A stretch of 8,263 nucleotides of DNA from Rhodospirillaceae bacterium CCH5-H10 (GTDB lineage Bacteria > Pseudomonadota > Alphaproteobacteria > Reyranellales > Reyranellaceae): positions 1-8,263 of the forward strand of contig LSKJ01000168.1 of NCBI GenBank assembly GCA_001557035.1, given 5' to 3'. The notes beneath the pieces were generated by a model. The model did not search any database and was not told the origin of the DNA. It was given only the letters and a program-made list of their open reading frames with translations. The position numbers were made by a program, and so were the translations under genes. Of this stretch, positions 1 through 5,517 are shown piece after piece; the first letter of the stretch is position 1, and every line of letters starts with the position of its first letter.

Positions 1-121
1 GTGTCGCCAGGAAGCCACCGCCGACGCCGAACATGCCCGACAGGAGTCCCGCCGCGGCCCCCAGGCCGAGCAGGACGAACACGTTCATCGAAAGCTCGGC
101 AATGGGGAGATAGATCTCCAC
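1..121 (-). CDS. TauE/SafE family anion permease, N-terminal fragment
   Basis: This is the first 40 codons of a membrane permease that continues beyond the left edge. The minus strand from the GTG at 121 reads VEIYLPIAELSMNVFVLLGL and then a glycine/alanine-rich helix ending in SGMFGVGGGFL. The GVGGG motif after a first hydrophobic segment is the N-terminal signature of TauE/SafE (PF01925) permeases, which move sulfite, sulfoacetate or other organosulfur anions across the inner membrane. I chose GTG 121 because the conserved YLPIAE stretch begins just after it; the in-frame ATG at 88 would remove it. It starts 8 bases after the DUF2333 stop, so the two genes are probably co-transcribed. The substrate cannot be read from this fragment. 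Confidence 0.85.
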   Translation of the reverse strand, partial: MEIYLPIAELSMNVFVLLGLGAAAGLLSGMFGVGGGFLAT

Positions 122-129
122 GCCGCGGC

Positions 130-1161
130 CTACTTCAGCAGGATGTTGGTGATCTCGCGCAGCTGCGTGCGGGCGCGCAGCAGGTAGAAGCCCTGCGCGA
201 GCAGGTGGTTGGGAAAGAGCAGCGCGTCAGGATAGCCGTTCCAGACGACCCACGGGTCGAGCTGCGCGGCGATGCGGAAGGTCTCGACCGTACCGTTCCA
301 GGCGGTGGTCAGCTCGCGGTCGCGGATGACGTTCTGGAAGTCGACGCCCAGGTCCCGCAGCAGCAGGTAGTAGACGTAGAGACGACCCTTGTTGAAATAG
401 AAGATGTCGTCGCACCGGGCGTCGAACAGGTCGCCGGCCTTCTCGATGACGTGCTGGTCGATCGCCGCGGAGTCCGAGCCGAGATCGTTGGCGATGCGGT
501 CGAGCAGCGCCTGGAGATTGTCGGCGCGGCGCTCGAACACGGCCTGCCCGGTGCCCAGCCGCTTGTTGTAGGCCATCAGCCTGTCGCGGCCGGCGCGATA
601 CTTCTGCGCCGAGGTGGTCGAGGGCAGGAGCGACACGCTGGGCTGCCACAGCCAGATGTTGGGCTGCTCGTTCAGGAAGCCGCGCGCCTGCTCGAGGTCG
701 CGGTCGGTCTGGCTCGAGCCGCGCGTGCGGCCGAGCTGGTCCATCAGCTCCGTGCTGAACCGGCCCAGCGCCGACATGATGCCGCGCTGGTAGTTCGGCA
801 TGTTGTCGAGAAGGCCGGCGGGCGTGAAGACCGGCATCATCGGCGTCCAGGTGTGGACGTCGACCTCCCTCGTCACGAGATCGGCAGCCGTGGCCACGGC
901 CTTGCTTTCGCCCGGTGCGACGCCACGGGCCGTGAACTGCGGATCGTCGTCGATATCCTCGGTCACCAGCGCGCCGACCGGATAGTAGAGGATCACCAGC
1001 AGCAGGGCGATGCGCCACGTCCACTTCCAGACCGTGCGACCGCCTGACGATGGGACGGACGTCGAACGGCCCGGGCGCCATGTCCGCACGCTGTCCCAGC
1101 GACGACGCCACCATGAAGGCGCAGCCGACGAAGACGCGCCGTAGTCCGGTTCGAATGTCAT
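130..1161 (-). CDS. DUF2333 family inner-membrane protein
   Basis: This 343-residue protein of unknown function resembles the DUF2333 (PF10095) family in length and pattern. A cytoplasmic N-terminus rich in Trp and Arg (about residues 17-50) leads into one hydrophobic segment at about 47-66 (IALLLVILYYPVGALV). An acidic linker (EDIDDD) follows, then a long, mostly helical domain with no visible signal peptide or catalytic motif. The C-terminal half has conserved-looking stretches such as DDIFYFNKGRLYVYYLLLRD (251-270). It is therefore probably a single-pass membrane protein with a large periplasmic domain. ATG 1161 is preferred because MTFEPDYG looks like a natural N-terminus. An in-frame ATG at 1176 with GAGG close upstream is the alternative and would add five residues. 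It lies directly upstream of a TauE/SafE gene, so a role beside that permease is possible but unproven. Confidence 0.8.
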   Translation of the reverse strand: MTFEPDYGASSSAAPSWWRRRWDSVRTWRPGRSTSVPSSGGRTVWKWTWRIALLLVILYYPVGALVTEDIDDDPQFTARGVAPGESKAVATAADLVTREVDVHTWTPMMPVFTPAGLLDNMPNYQRGIMSALGRFSTELMDQLGRTRGSSQTDRDLEQARGFLNEQPNIWLWQPSVSLLPSTTSAQKYRAGRDRLMAYNKRLGTGQAVFERRADNLQALLDRIANDLGSDSAAIDQHVIEKAGDLFDARCDDIFYFNKGRLYVYYLLLRDLGVDFQNVIRDRELTTAWNGTVETFRIAAQLDPWVVWNGYPDALLFPNHLLAQGFYLLRARTQLREITNILLK

Positions 1162-1166
1162 GGCAC

Positions 1167-1175
1167 ATCTTACCA
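1167..1175 (-). promoter_or_regulatory. Possible extended -10 element for the DUF2333 gene
   Basis: The minus strand carries TGGTAAGAT, an extended -10 (TGn) followed by TAAGAT, which matches TATAAT at four of six positions. It lies 5 bases upstream of the ATG at 1161, so transcription would begin at or next to the start codon and give a leaderless mRNA. This fits the lack of a good ribosome binding site. No convincing -35 is visible. If the gene actually starts at ATG 1176, this element is inside the gene and the call fails. Confidence 0.3.
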
Positions 1176-1184
1176 TTCGCCTCG

Positions 1185-1214
1185 TGACGAAACAGGGGCG
1201 ACGCCTGCTAGAGT
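1185..1214 (+). promoter_or_regulatory. Predicted promoter of the hydrolase/MFS operon
   Basis: TGACGA at 1185-1190 and the extended -10 TGCTAGAGT at 1206-1214 are separated by 18 bases between hexamers (-10 hexamer TAGAGT, 1209-1214). Transcription would begin near 1221, giving a leader of about 24 bases that contains GGAG at 1233-1236, well placed for the ATG at 1245. The same TGCTAnnnT form recurs at the gloB and methyltransferase starts, which supports it as a genuine promoter type in this genome. Confidence 0.45.
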
Positions 1215-1244
1215 GCGGCAAATGTTTTGAATGGAGTGGGTGGA

Positions 1245-2198
1245 ATGGCTCTCGATCCGGAATCCCAGCGGCTCATCGACCTGATGGCGGCCGCGAACCG
1301 TCCGGCCTGGAACACGCTGAGCCCGCAGGCGGCCCGCGACCTCTATCTCTCCCTGCGGCCCGGCGCCCAGGGTCCGCGCCCGGCGCATGTCACAGTGGTC
1401 GATCGGACCATCCCCGGCCCGGACGGCGAGCTGGCCGTGCGAATCTATCGCCCGACGTCGGCCGCCCCCGACGCCAGGCTGCCGGCACTCGTCTATGCGC
1501 ATGGCGGCGGCTGGGTATTCGGCAATCTCGACAGCCACGACGTGCTCTGCGCCCAGCTCGCCATCGAAGCCGGCATCGCGGTCTTCCACATCGACTATCG
1601 CCTGGCGCCCGAGGCCCGTTTCCCCGGCGCGTTCGACGACGTCGTCGCCGGCCTGAAGTGGGTCGCCGCCAACGGCGAGTCGGTCGGCATCGATCCCACG
1701 CGCCTGGCGATCGGCGGCGACAGCGCCGGCGGCAACCTGGCCGCGGCTGTGTCGATCTGGGCACGCGACCATGGCGGGCCGAAGCTGCTGATGCAGTTGC
1801 TCGCCTATCCCGTGACCGACGCGGTCGCCCGCACCGAGTCCTACCGCCGCTACGAGGACGGCTACGGGCTGAACGCCGTCACCATGGAATGGTTCTTCGA
1901 CCACTACACGCCCGACAAGGCGAGCCGCGAGGACTGGCGCGTCTCGCCGCTGCGCGCGGCGTCGCTCGCCGGCCTGCCGCCGGCCTTGGTCGTGACGGCG
2001 GGCTACGATCCGCTGCGCGACGAAGGCCGCGCCTATGCTTGGCGGTTGCACCAGGAAGGCACGCAGGCCGACCTGGTCGAGTTCGGCGGCATGCTGCACG
2101 GCTTCCTGAGCTCGCCAATGTTGCTGCACGGCGCACGACGCGGCACGACGCTCTGCGCGGCCGCCCTGCGCGAAGCCCTGGTCCTGCGCACCCAGTGA
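1245..2198 (+). CDS. HSL-family alpha/beta hydrolase (carboxylesterase)
   Basis: This 317-residue cytoplasmic esterase belongs to the hormone-sensitive lipase (family IV, alpha/beta hydrolase fold 3, PF07859) group, which hydrolyses short-chain esters. All the key elements are visible: the oxyanion-hole motif HGGGW at 86-90, the nucleophile in GDSAGG at 158-163 (Ser160), the acid in YDPLRDEG (Asp255) and the histidine in HGF (His285). Length is normal and there is no signal peptide. ATG 1245 is chosen because GGAG lies 8 bases upstream; a TTG at 1227 in the same frame is less likely. The stop TGA overlaps the GTG of the downstream MFS gene, so the two are probably translated together. One possibility is that the esterase processes a compound the transporter moves. 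The natural substrate is unknown. Confidence 0.93.
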   Translation: MALDPESQRLIDLMAAANRPAWNTLSPQAARDLYLSLRPGAQGPRPAHVTVVDRTIPGPDGELAVRIYRPTSAAPDARLPALVYAHGGGWVFGNLDSHDVLCAQLAIEAGIAVFHIDYRLAPEARFPGAFDDVVAGLKWVAANGESVGIDPTRLAIGGDSAGGNLAAAVSIWARDHGGPKLLMQLLAYPVTDAVARTESYRRYEDGYGLNAVTMEWFFDHYTPDKASREDWRVSPLRAASLAGLPPALVVTAGYDPLRDEGRAYAWRLHQEGTQADLVEFGGMLHGFLSSPMLLHGARRGTTLCAAALREALVLRTQ

Positions 2199-3319
2199 GC
2201 CGCAGCCCTTCTGGCAGCGCTGCGCCCGTGGGCATGGCGCTGCCGGGCCTGGTGATCGCCGTCTGCATGATCGGCGACACGCTGCTCTACGCGGTGCTGC
2301 CGCTCTACCATCAGGAGTTCGGTCTTTCGCTGGCGATGGTCGGCGTGCTGCTGTCGCTCAATCGCTGGATCCGGCTCGTCGCCAACTCCGGCGTCGCCCA
2401 TTTCGGCGAGCGCATCGGCCCGCACGCCCTGATGATCGCGGCCGCGCTGGGCTCGGCCGTCTCGACGACCATCTATGGACTGGTCGAGAACCCCACGGCG
2501 CAGATCCTGGCGCGCATCCTGTGGGGCATCTCTTATGCCTCGCTCAATCTCGCGACGCTGGCCTATGCCGTCAGCGATCGCGCCAATGCCGGCAAACGGG
2601 TCGGCGCCAGCCGCGCCGCCATCGGTCTCGTGCAGGCGCTGTCGCTGGTCGGTGGCGCCTGGATCGTCCTCGAACTGGGCGCGCGTCCGGTCTTTCTGAT
2701 CTTCGGCGCGGTGACGCTGATCGCGCTGGGCGCGGCGATCGTCCTGCCGCGCCTGCCGCCGGAACCTGCGGCGAAGAAGGGCTTCAGGCTGCCGGTGCCG
2801 CATCGCCTCGAAGTCTGGGGCTTCGTGATGGGCTTCTCGGGCGACGGCGTCTTCCTGCTGACGCTCGCTTTCCTGATGAAGGACTCGATCACGTCCGTGG
2901 CGCCGGTGATGGCGACGGCGCTGCTGCTGGCCCTGCGCTGGCTGGTCGAAGTCACGACTGGCCCGATCGGGGGCTGGATCGGTGACCGCTTCGGGGCGCG
3001 GCGCATCGCCATCGCGAACGCCGCCCTGCTGGTCTCCGGTTTCGTCCTGATCGCGCTCGACCACGAGCTGCTGGGGGCGCTGATGATCGTGACGACGCGC
3101 GGTATGTTCAACACGCTGATCCCGGTGCTGGTGATCGAGCGGGGCCACGGCACGGTCCTCTCCAGCCAGGCCAGCTATTCGACCTGGCGCGACTTCGGCG
3201 CCGCCGTAGGCCCGCTCACTGCACCGTGGCTGTTCCTCGCCGTTCCGCAGACACCCCTTTATGCCGCGCTGGCGCTGGCGCTCGGGCTCAGTGGCTACTT
3301 CTGCCTGGTCCGCCGATAA
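2195..3319 (+). CDS. MFS transporter
   Basis: This is a 374-residue major facilitator superfamily permease with about 11-12 hydrophobic segments. The first is at about 16-36. A short polar loop NSGVAHFGERIGPH (64-77) occupies the place of the TM2-TM3 motif A, and its counterpart in the second half is GWIGDRFGARR (260-270), a good motif A. A basic central loop (about 187-205, PPEPAAKKGFRLPVPHR) divides the two six-helix halves. The GTG at 2195 is chosen because it forms a GTGA overlap with the hydrolase stop; an ATG at 2234 would give 361 residues and still keep the first helix. Neither start has a strong ribosome binding site, which favours translational coupling. The substrate is unknown. 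The open frame extends upstream to 1160, but that part is only a shadow of the hydrolase gene. Confidence 0.9.
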   Translation: MSRSPSGSAAPVGMALPGLVIAVCMIGDTLLYAVLPLYHQEFGLSLAMVGVLLSLNRWIRLVANSGVAHFGERIGPHALMIAAALGSAVSTTIYGLVENPTAQILARILWGISYASLNLATLAYAVSDRANAGKRVGASRAAIGLVQALSLVGGAWIVLELGARPVFLIFGAVTLIALGAAIVLPRLPPEPAAKKGFRLPVPHRLEVWGFVMGFSGDGVFLLTLAFLMKDSITSVAPVMATALLLALRWLVEVTTGPIGGWIGDRFGARRIAIANAALLVSGFVLIALDHELLGALMIVTTRGMFNTLIPVLVIERGHGTVLSSQASYSTWRDFGAAVGPLTAPWLFLAVPQTPLYAALALALGLSGYFCLVRR

Positions 3320-3340
3320 AGAAATAGCCGATCTGATTCC

Positions 3341-3376
3341 TATATACTTGCATATGGAAACATATCGGCCCATATT
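3341..3376 (+). promoter_or_regulatory. marR promoter and likely operator with phased ATAT repeats
   Basis: The 63-base gap before the MarR gene is only about 41% GC, far below the flanking genes. TATACT at 3343-3348 is a good -10, putting transcription start near 3355; no clear -35 is seen. TTGCATATGGAA at 3348-3359 is a near-perfect 12-base palindrome (10 of 12 positions symmetric) spanning that start. ATATG/CATAT at 3352-3356 and 3361-3365 form a small hairpin with a GAAA loop. ATAT recurs at 3342, 3352, 3362 and 3372, exactly one helical turn apart. MarR-family proteins usually bind such AT-rich palindromes in their own promoters, so autoregulation is likely. There is also GCCGAT (3327-3332) paired with ATCGGC (3364-3369). 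Confidence 0.5.
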
Positions 3377-3382
3377 GTGCCG

Positions 3383-3829
3383 ATGACCTATCCTGCCTTC
3401 CCTGCCACCCTGAACCTGCTTCGCGCCACGGCGCGCCTCGAGGAGCGCTTTGCCGGCGAACTCGGCTCCGTGCACGGGCTGGCGCTCAAGGAGGTGCTGC
3501 TGCTGATGCACCTCGACCGGGCGCCCCTCAGGCGATTGAGCCGCGTCGATCTCGCCAAGCGCCTGCATGTCAGCCCCTCGACCGTGACCCGCATGACCAA
3601 TCCGCTGGAGAAGCTGGGCTGCGTCGGACGCGAGGCCGATCCGCGCGACGCCCGCCTCGCCTATGTCGTGCTGACCGAGACCGGCCAGAAGCGGGTCGCC
3701 GAAGCCCGGACGACGCTCGAGCGAATGGCCGCCGACCTGTTCCGCGACCGCTGGACCCAATCGGAGATCGCCACCCTGTCCGATCTGCTCGGCCGCCTGA
3801 CCGCCGGCCAGCCGGGAGACCTCGCATGA
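3383..3829 (+). CDS. MarR family transcriptional regulator
   Basis: This 148-residue protein has the size and layout of a MarR-type dimeric repressor. N-terminal helices (about 8-45) lead into a winged helix-turn-helix at about 52-102. The recognition helix is HVSPSTVTRMTNPLEKLG (62-79), and the wing carries the family's ADPRDAR signature (85-91) followed by YVVLTETG (94-101). C-terminal helices (103-140) complete the dimer interface. ATG 3383 is preferred; a GTG at 3377 would add two residues. Neither has a clear ribosome binding site. The gene overlaps the following ATPase gene by 4 bases (ATGA), so they form one operon. Its own promoter has palindromic AT-rich repeats suited to autoregulation. 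The ligand is unknown. Confidence 0.92.
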   Translation: MTYPAFPATLNLLRATARLEERFAGELGSVHGLALKEVLLLMHLDRAPLRRLSRVDLAKRLHVSPSTVTRMTNPLEKLGCVGREADPRDARLAYVVLTETGQKRVAEARTTLERMAADLFRDRWTQSEIATLSDLLGRLTAGQPGDLA

Positions 3830-4320
3830 TCCACCTGATCTGTGGCTCCACCGGCGCCGGCAAGACGACCTATGCCGAGCGGCTTCGCACCGAGCGGGGC
3901 GCGCTGCACCTGTCGATCGACGACTGGATGGTGACGCTGTTCGGACCCGACAGCCCGCCGCAGGCCGATTGGCCCTGGATCGCGGAACGGTTGCTGCGCT
4001 GCGAGCGGCAGATACTCGTGACGGCGCTGCAGGCCGCCCGCGTCGGCATGGCGTCGATCCTCGATCTTGGCCTGCAGCGAGCCGAGCAGCGGCGGCGCAT
4101 CGCGAAACGGGCGGCCGCCGCCGGCGTCGGCGTGCAACTGCACTTCCTCGACATCGACGCCACCGAGCGCTGGCGCCGCGTCGAGCAACGCTACGAACAG
4201 CAGGGTGAGACCTTCCGGCTGAAAGTCACGCGGCCGATGTTCGATTTCATCGAGACGATATGGCAGCCGCCGACGGCCGACGAGATGACCGTCCTCGATG
4301 GCGTGCGTATCGCGGCTTAG
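3826..4320 (+). CDS. Small P-loop ATPase/kinase-like protein (AAA_33 type)
   Basis: This 164-residue protein opens directly with a Walker A motif, GSTGAGKT (residues 7-14, Lys13), after a short beta strand. IDDW (31-34) follows, in the position where small-molecule kinases of the zeta toxin/chloramphenicol phosphotransferase-like group carry an acidic catalytic residue. SILDLG (77-82) is a Walker B-like strand, and LHFLDIDATERWRRVEQR (105-122) matches the strand and arginine-rich helix (lid) of such kinases. The ending RPMFDFIETIWQPPTADE is typical of stand-alone AAA_33 proteins. It is probably a cytoplasmic kinase of unknown substrate. GGGAG at 3814-3818 is a good ribosome binding site, and the start overlaps the MarR stop. 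It ends 7 bases from the convergent antitoxin gene, with no terminator hairpin between. Confidence 0.85.
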   Translation: MIHLICGSTGAGKTTYAERLRTERGALHLSIDDWMVTLFGPDSPPQADWPWIAERLLRCERQILVTALQAARVGMASILDLGLQRAEQRRRIAKRAAAAGVGVQLHFLDIDATERWRRVEQRYEQQGETFRLKVTRPMFDFIETIWQPPTADEMTVLDGVRIAA

Positions 4321-4327
4321 CGTTCCT

Positions 4328-4594
4328 TCAGCCCTTTACCGTCTTCTCGGCAAGCCACGTCTTGATCAGGGACTGATAGGGCACGTCGCGCTTGTTGGCA
4401 GCCACTTTGATCTGATCGAGGAGCGTTACAGGCAGTCGCAGCGAAATCGACGTCGTCGAGGGTTTGAGATTCGGCAGGCGCACGCGCTCCGCCTTACTCC
4501 AATCGACAAAGTCGCTGGAATCGTGCGCTTCCCAGAAGCGGCGCTCCTCGGCTTCGCTACGAAACTTCGGAACGCACTTAGTTGTCCTGCTCAT
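4328..4594 (-). CDS. CopG/BrnA-type ribbon-helix-helix antitoxin without a toxin
   Basis: This 88-residue protein matches the CopG antitoxin family (PF12441). The N-terminal FRSEAEERRFWEAHDSSDFV (11-30) and DWSKAERV (31-38) form the toxin-contacting part. LKPSTTSISLRLPVTLLDQI (43-62) is the ribbon strand and first helix, and ANKRDVPYQSLIKTWLAE (66-83) completes the ribbon-helix-helix. Such proteins normally neutralise a BrnT-type ribonuclease toxin encoded just upstream and repress their operon. Here the 75 bases between this ATG and the gloB stop are too short for a toxin, so it is an orphan. The gene is about 58% GC by hand count, against about 68% or more in neighbouring stretches, which suggests acquisition by transfer. 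The ATG at 4594 has only a weak GGGAA ribosome binding site upstream. Confidence 0.88.
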   Translation of the reverse strand: MSRTTKCVPKFRSEAEERRFWEAHDSSDFVDWSKAERVRLPNLKPSTTSISLRLPVTLLDQIKVAANKRDVPYQSLIKTWLAEKTVKG

Positions 4595-4628
4595 GAGGCA
4601 AACGTTCCCGGCGATGCATTGCCCAACG

Positions 4629-4656
4629 CTTAAATCACCTACGGCTACTGTGTCGA
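4629..4656 (-). promoter_or_regulatory. Possible promoter of the antitoxin gene
   Basis: On the minus strand, TCGACA (4656-4651; five of six matches to TTGACA) and TTTAAG (4634-4629; four of six to TATAAT) are separated by 16 bases. Two related motifs flank it: GGGAACACGTTC (4666-4655), containing the dyad GAAC-AC-GTTC, and GGGAACGTT (4609-4601). They could be operator half-sites for the ribbon-helix-helix protein. Read-through from gloB is an alternative source of transcription. Confidence 0.3.
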
Positions 4657-4669
4657 ACGTGTTCCCAGC

Positions 4670-5446
4670 CTATCGAAACACGTCCTTGCGGTGGCGCACC
4701 TCGGCGAACACCGAGACCGGATCGCTCCCCGCGAGGCCGACCGCGGCCTGGACCGCCGGGACGTCGGCGCGCAGGAACGGGTTTGTGGCCTTCTCCTCGC
4801 CGAGCAGCGACGGCACGGTGGCCTCGCCCTTGGCGCGCGCCGCGTCGATCGCGGCCGAGCGCGCCTTGAGCTGCTGGTTGTCGGTCTCGACCGTCAGCGC
4901 GAAGCGCGCGTTCGACTGGGTGTATTCGTGGGCGCAGTAGACGCGCATGTCGTCGGGCAGTGCGCGCAGGCGGCTGAGCGACGTCCAGAACTGTTGCGGC
5001 GTGCCTTCGAACATGCGGCCGCAGCCCAGCGCGAACAGCGTGTCGCCGCAGAACAGCGCCTTCTGGTCGCGGAACGCGTAGGCGATGTGGCCGCTGGTGT
5101 GGCCCGGTACGAAGAAGATCTCGGCCTCCGCCTCGCCTAACCGATAGCGGTCGCCATCGTCGACCTCGACGTCGATGCCGGGGATGCGGGCGCGGTCCTG
5201 GCGCAGGCCGACGATGGTGCAGCCGGTCGCCTTCTTGATCTCCAGGTTGCCGCCGACATGGTCGCCGTGATGGTGGGTGTTCAGGATATGGGTGATCTTC
5301 CAGCGGCGCCTTTCGGCCTCCGCGAGGACGGGCCCGGCCACGGCGGGATCGACGACGCCGACGGCGCCGCTCTGCGGCTCGCGCATCAACCACACGTAAT
5401 TGTCGTTCAGGACCGGGATACGGACGATGTCTAGCGTTGTGCTCAT
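4670..5446 (-). CDS. gloB: Hydroxyacylglutathione hydrolase (glyoxalase II)
   Basis: This 258-residue cytoplasmic metallo-beta-lactamase-fold enzyme hydrolyses S-D-lactoylglutathione to D-lactate and glutathione, the second step of methylglyoxal detoxification. The dinuclear metal site is complete: THHHGDH at 57-63 (His58, His60, Asp62, His63), His116 in VPGHTSGH, Asp135 in CGDTLF and His173 in CAHEYT. Glutathione-contacting features of true glyoxalase II are also present: GCGRMFEGTP (141-150), TNPFLR (221-226) and the basic C-terminal RHRKDVF (251-257), which separates it from generic lactamase-fold hydrolases. The length is normal. The ATG at 5446 has no ribosome binding site and sits inside a perfect inverted repeat. 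It is divergent from the methyltransferase-like gene; I recall this arrangement from other alphaproteobacteria. Confidence 0.96.
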   Translation of the reverse strand: MSTTLDIVRIPVLNDNYVWLMREPQSGAVGVVDPAVAGPVLAEAERRRWKITHILNTHHHGDHVGGNLEIKKATGCTIVGLRQDRARIPGIDVEVDDGDRYRLGEAEAEIFFVPGHTSGHIAYAFRDQKALFCGDTLFALGCGRMFEGTPQQFWTSLSRLRALPDDMRVYCAHEYTQSNARFALTVETDNQQLKARSAAIDAARAKGEATVPSLLGEEKATNPFLRADVPAVQAAVGLAGSDPVSVFAEVRHRKDVFR

Positions 5447-5459
5447 GTTGCAACGCTAG
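5431..5459. repeat. Perfect 9-base inverted repeat around the gloB start codon
   Basis: CTAGCGTTG at 5431-5439 is exactly reverse-complementary to CAACGCTAG at 5451-5459, with an 11-base spacer containing the gloB ATG (5446-5444). In a gloB transcript with a leader, the start codon would sit in a hairpin loop. In DNA it could be an operator covering the start. GTTGCAAC (5447-5454) is a further 8-base palindrome overlapping one arm. Confidence 0.6.
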
Positions 5460-5463
5460 CAGA
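5453..5463 (-). promoter_or_regulatory. Possible extended -10 element for gloB
   Basis: The minus strand reads TCTGCTAGCGT (5463-5453), giving a TGn extension and the hexamer TAGCGT (5458-5453; three of six matches to TATAAT). Six bases separate the hexamer from the gloB ATG, so a transcript would start at or near the A of ATG, consistent with the absent ribosome binding site. The call rests mainly on its mirror-image copy before the methyltransferase gene at the same distance. Confidence 0.35.
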
Positions 5464-5507
5464 GCTGGAATGCGCCGGCCATGGCCCGGCCGGCCGGCTT
5501 TCTGCTA
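5457..5507. repeat. Nested inverted repeats in the gloB/methyltransferase gap
   Basis: The outer arms TAGCAGA (5457-5463) and TCTGCTA (5501-5507) are perfect reverse complements. Between them GCCGGCC (5474-5480) and GGCCGGC (5488-5494) form a second perfect 7-base inverted repeat with a 7-base loop. The outer arms coincide with the two proposed -10 elements. The inner GC-rich dyad could be a shared operator or simply a GC-rich coincidence. Confidence 0.5.
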
Positions 5508-5510
5508 CAG
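5501..5510 (+). promoter_or_regulatory. Possible extended -10 element for the methyltransferase-like gene
   Basis: TCTGCTACAG continues to T at 5510, giving an extended -10 with hexamer TACAGT (5505-5510; four of six matches to TATAAT). Six bases separate it from the ATG at 5518, implying a leaderless transcript. The region where a -35 would lie is the GC-rich inner dyad, so no -35 is recognisable. Confidence 0.4.
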
Positions 5511-5517
5511 TCGGGGC

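Noticed and set aside
1..1047. A 348-codon open frame on the plus strand
   Set aside because: It is antisense to the DUF2333 and TauE/SafE genes, whose products have sensible membrane segments and motifs; the plus-strand product is low-complexity.
1170..2129. A 319-codon minus-strand open frame opposite the hydrolase
   Set aside because: The hydrolase strand carries a complete catalytic triad and oxyanion motif; the opposite product is low-complexity.
1160..2194. Upstream extension of the MFS reading frame, as if a 719-residue fusion protein
   Set aside because: The extension is an Arg/Pro-rich out-of-frame shadow of the hydrolase gene. The MFS homology begins after the GTG at 2195.
2033..3760. 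A 575-codon open frame on the minus strand opposite the MFS and MarR genes
   Set aside because: The product is a repetitive mix of Arg, Gln, His and Asp with no recognisable domain, as expected for the antisense of GC-rich coding sequence. The plus-strand genes have clear family motifs.
4321..4327. A terminator between the convergent ATPase and antitoxin genes
   Set aside because: Only 7 bases separate the stops, and no stem or T-run is visible around them.
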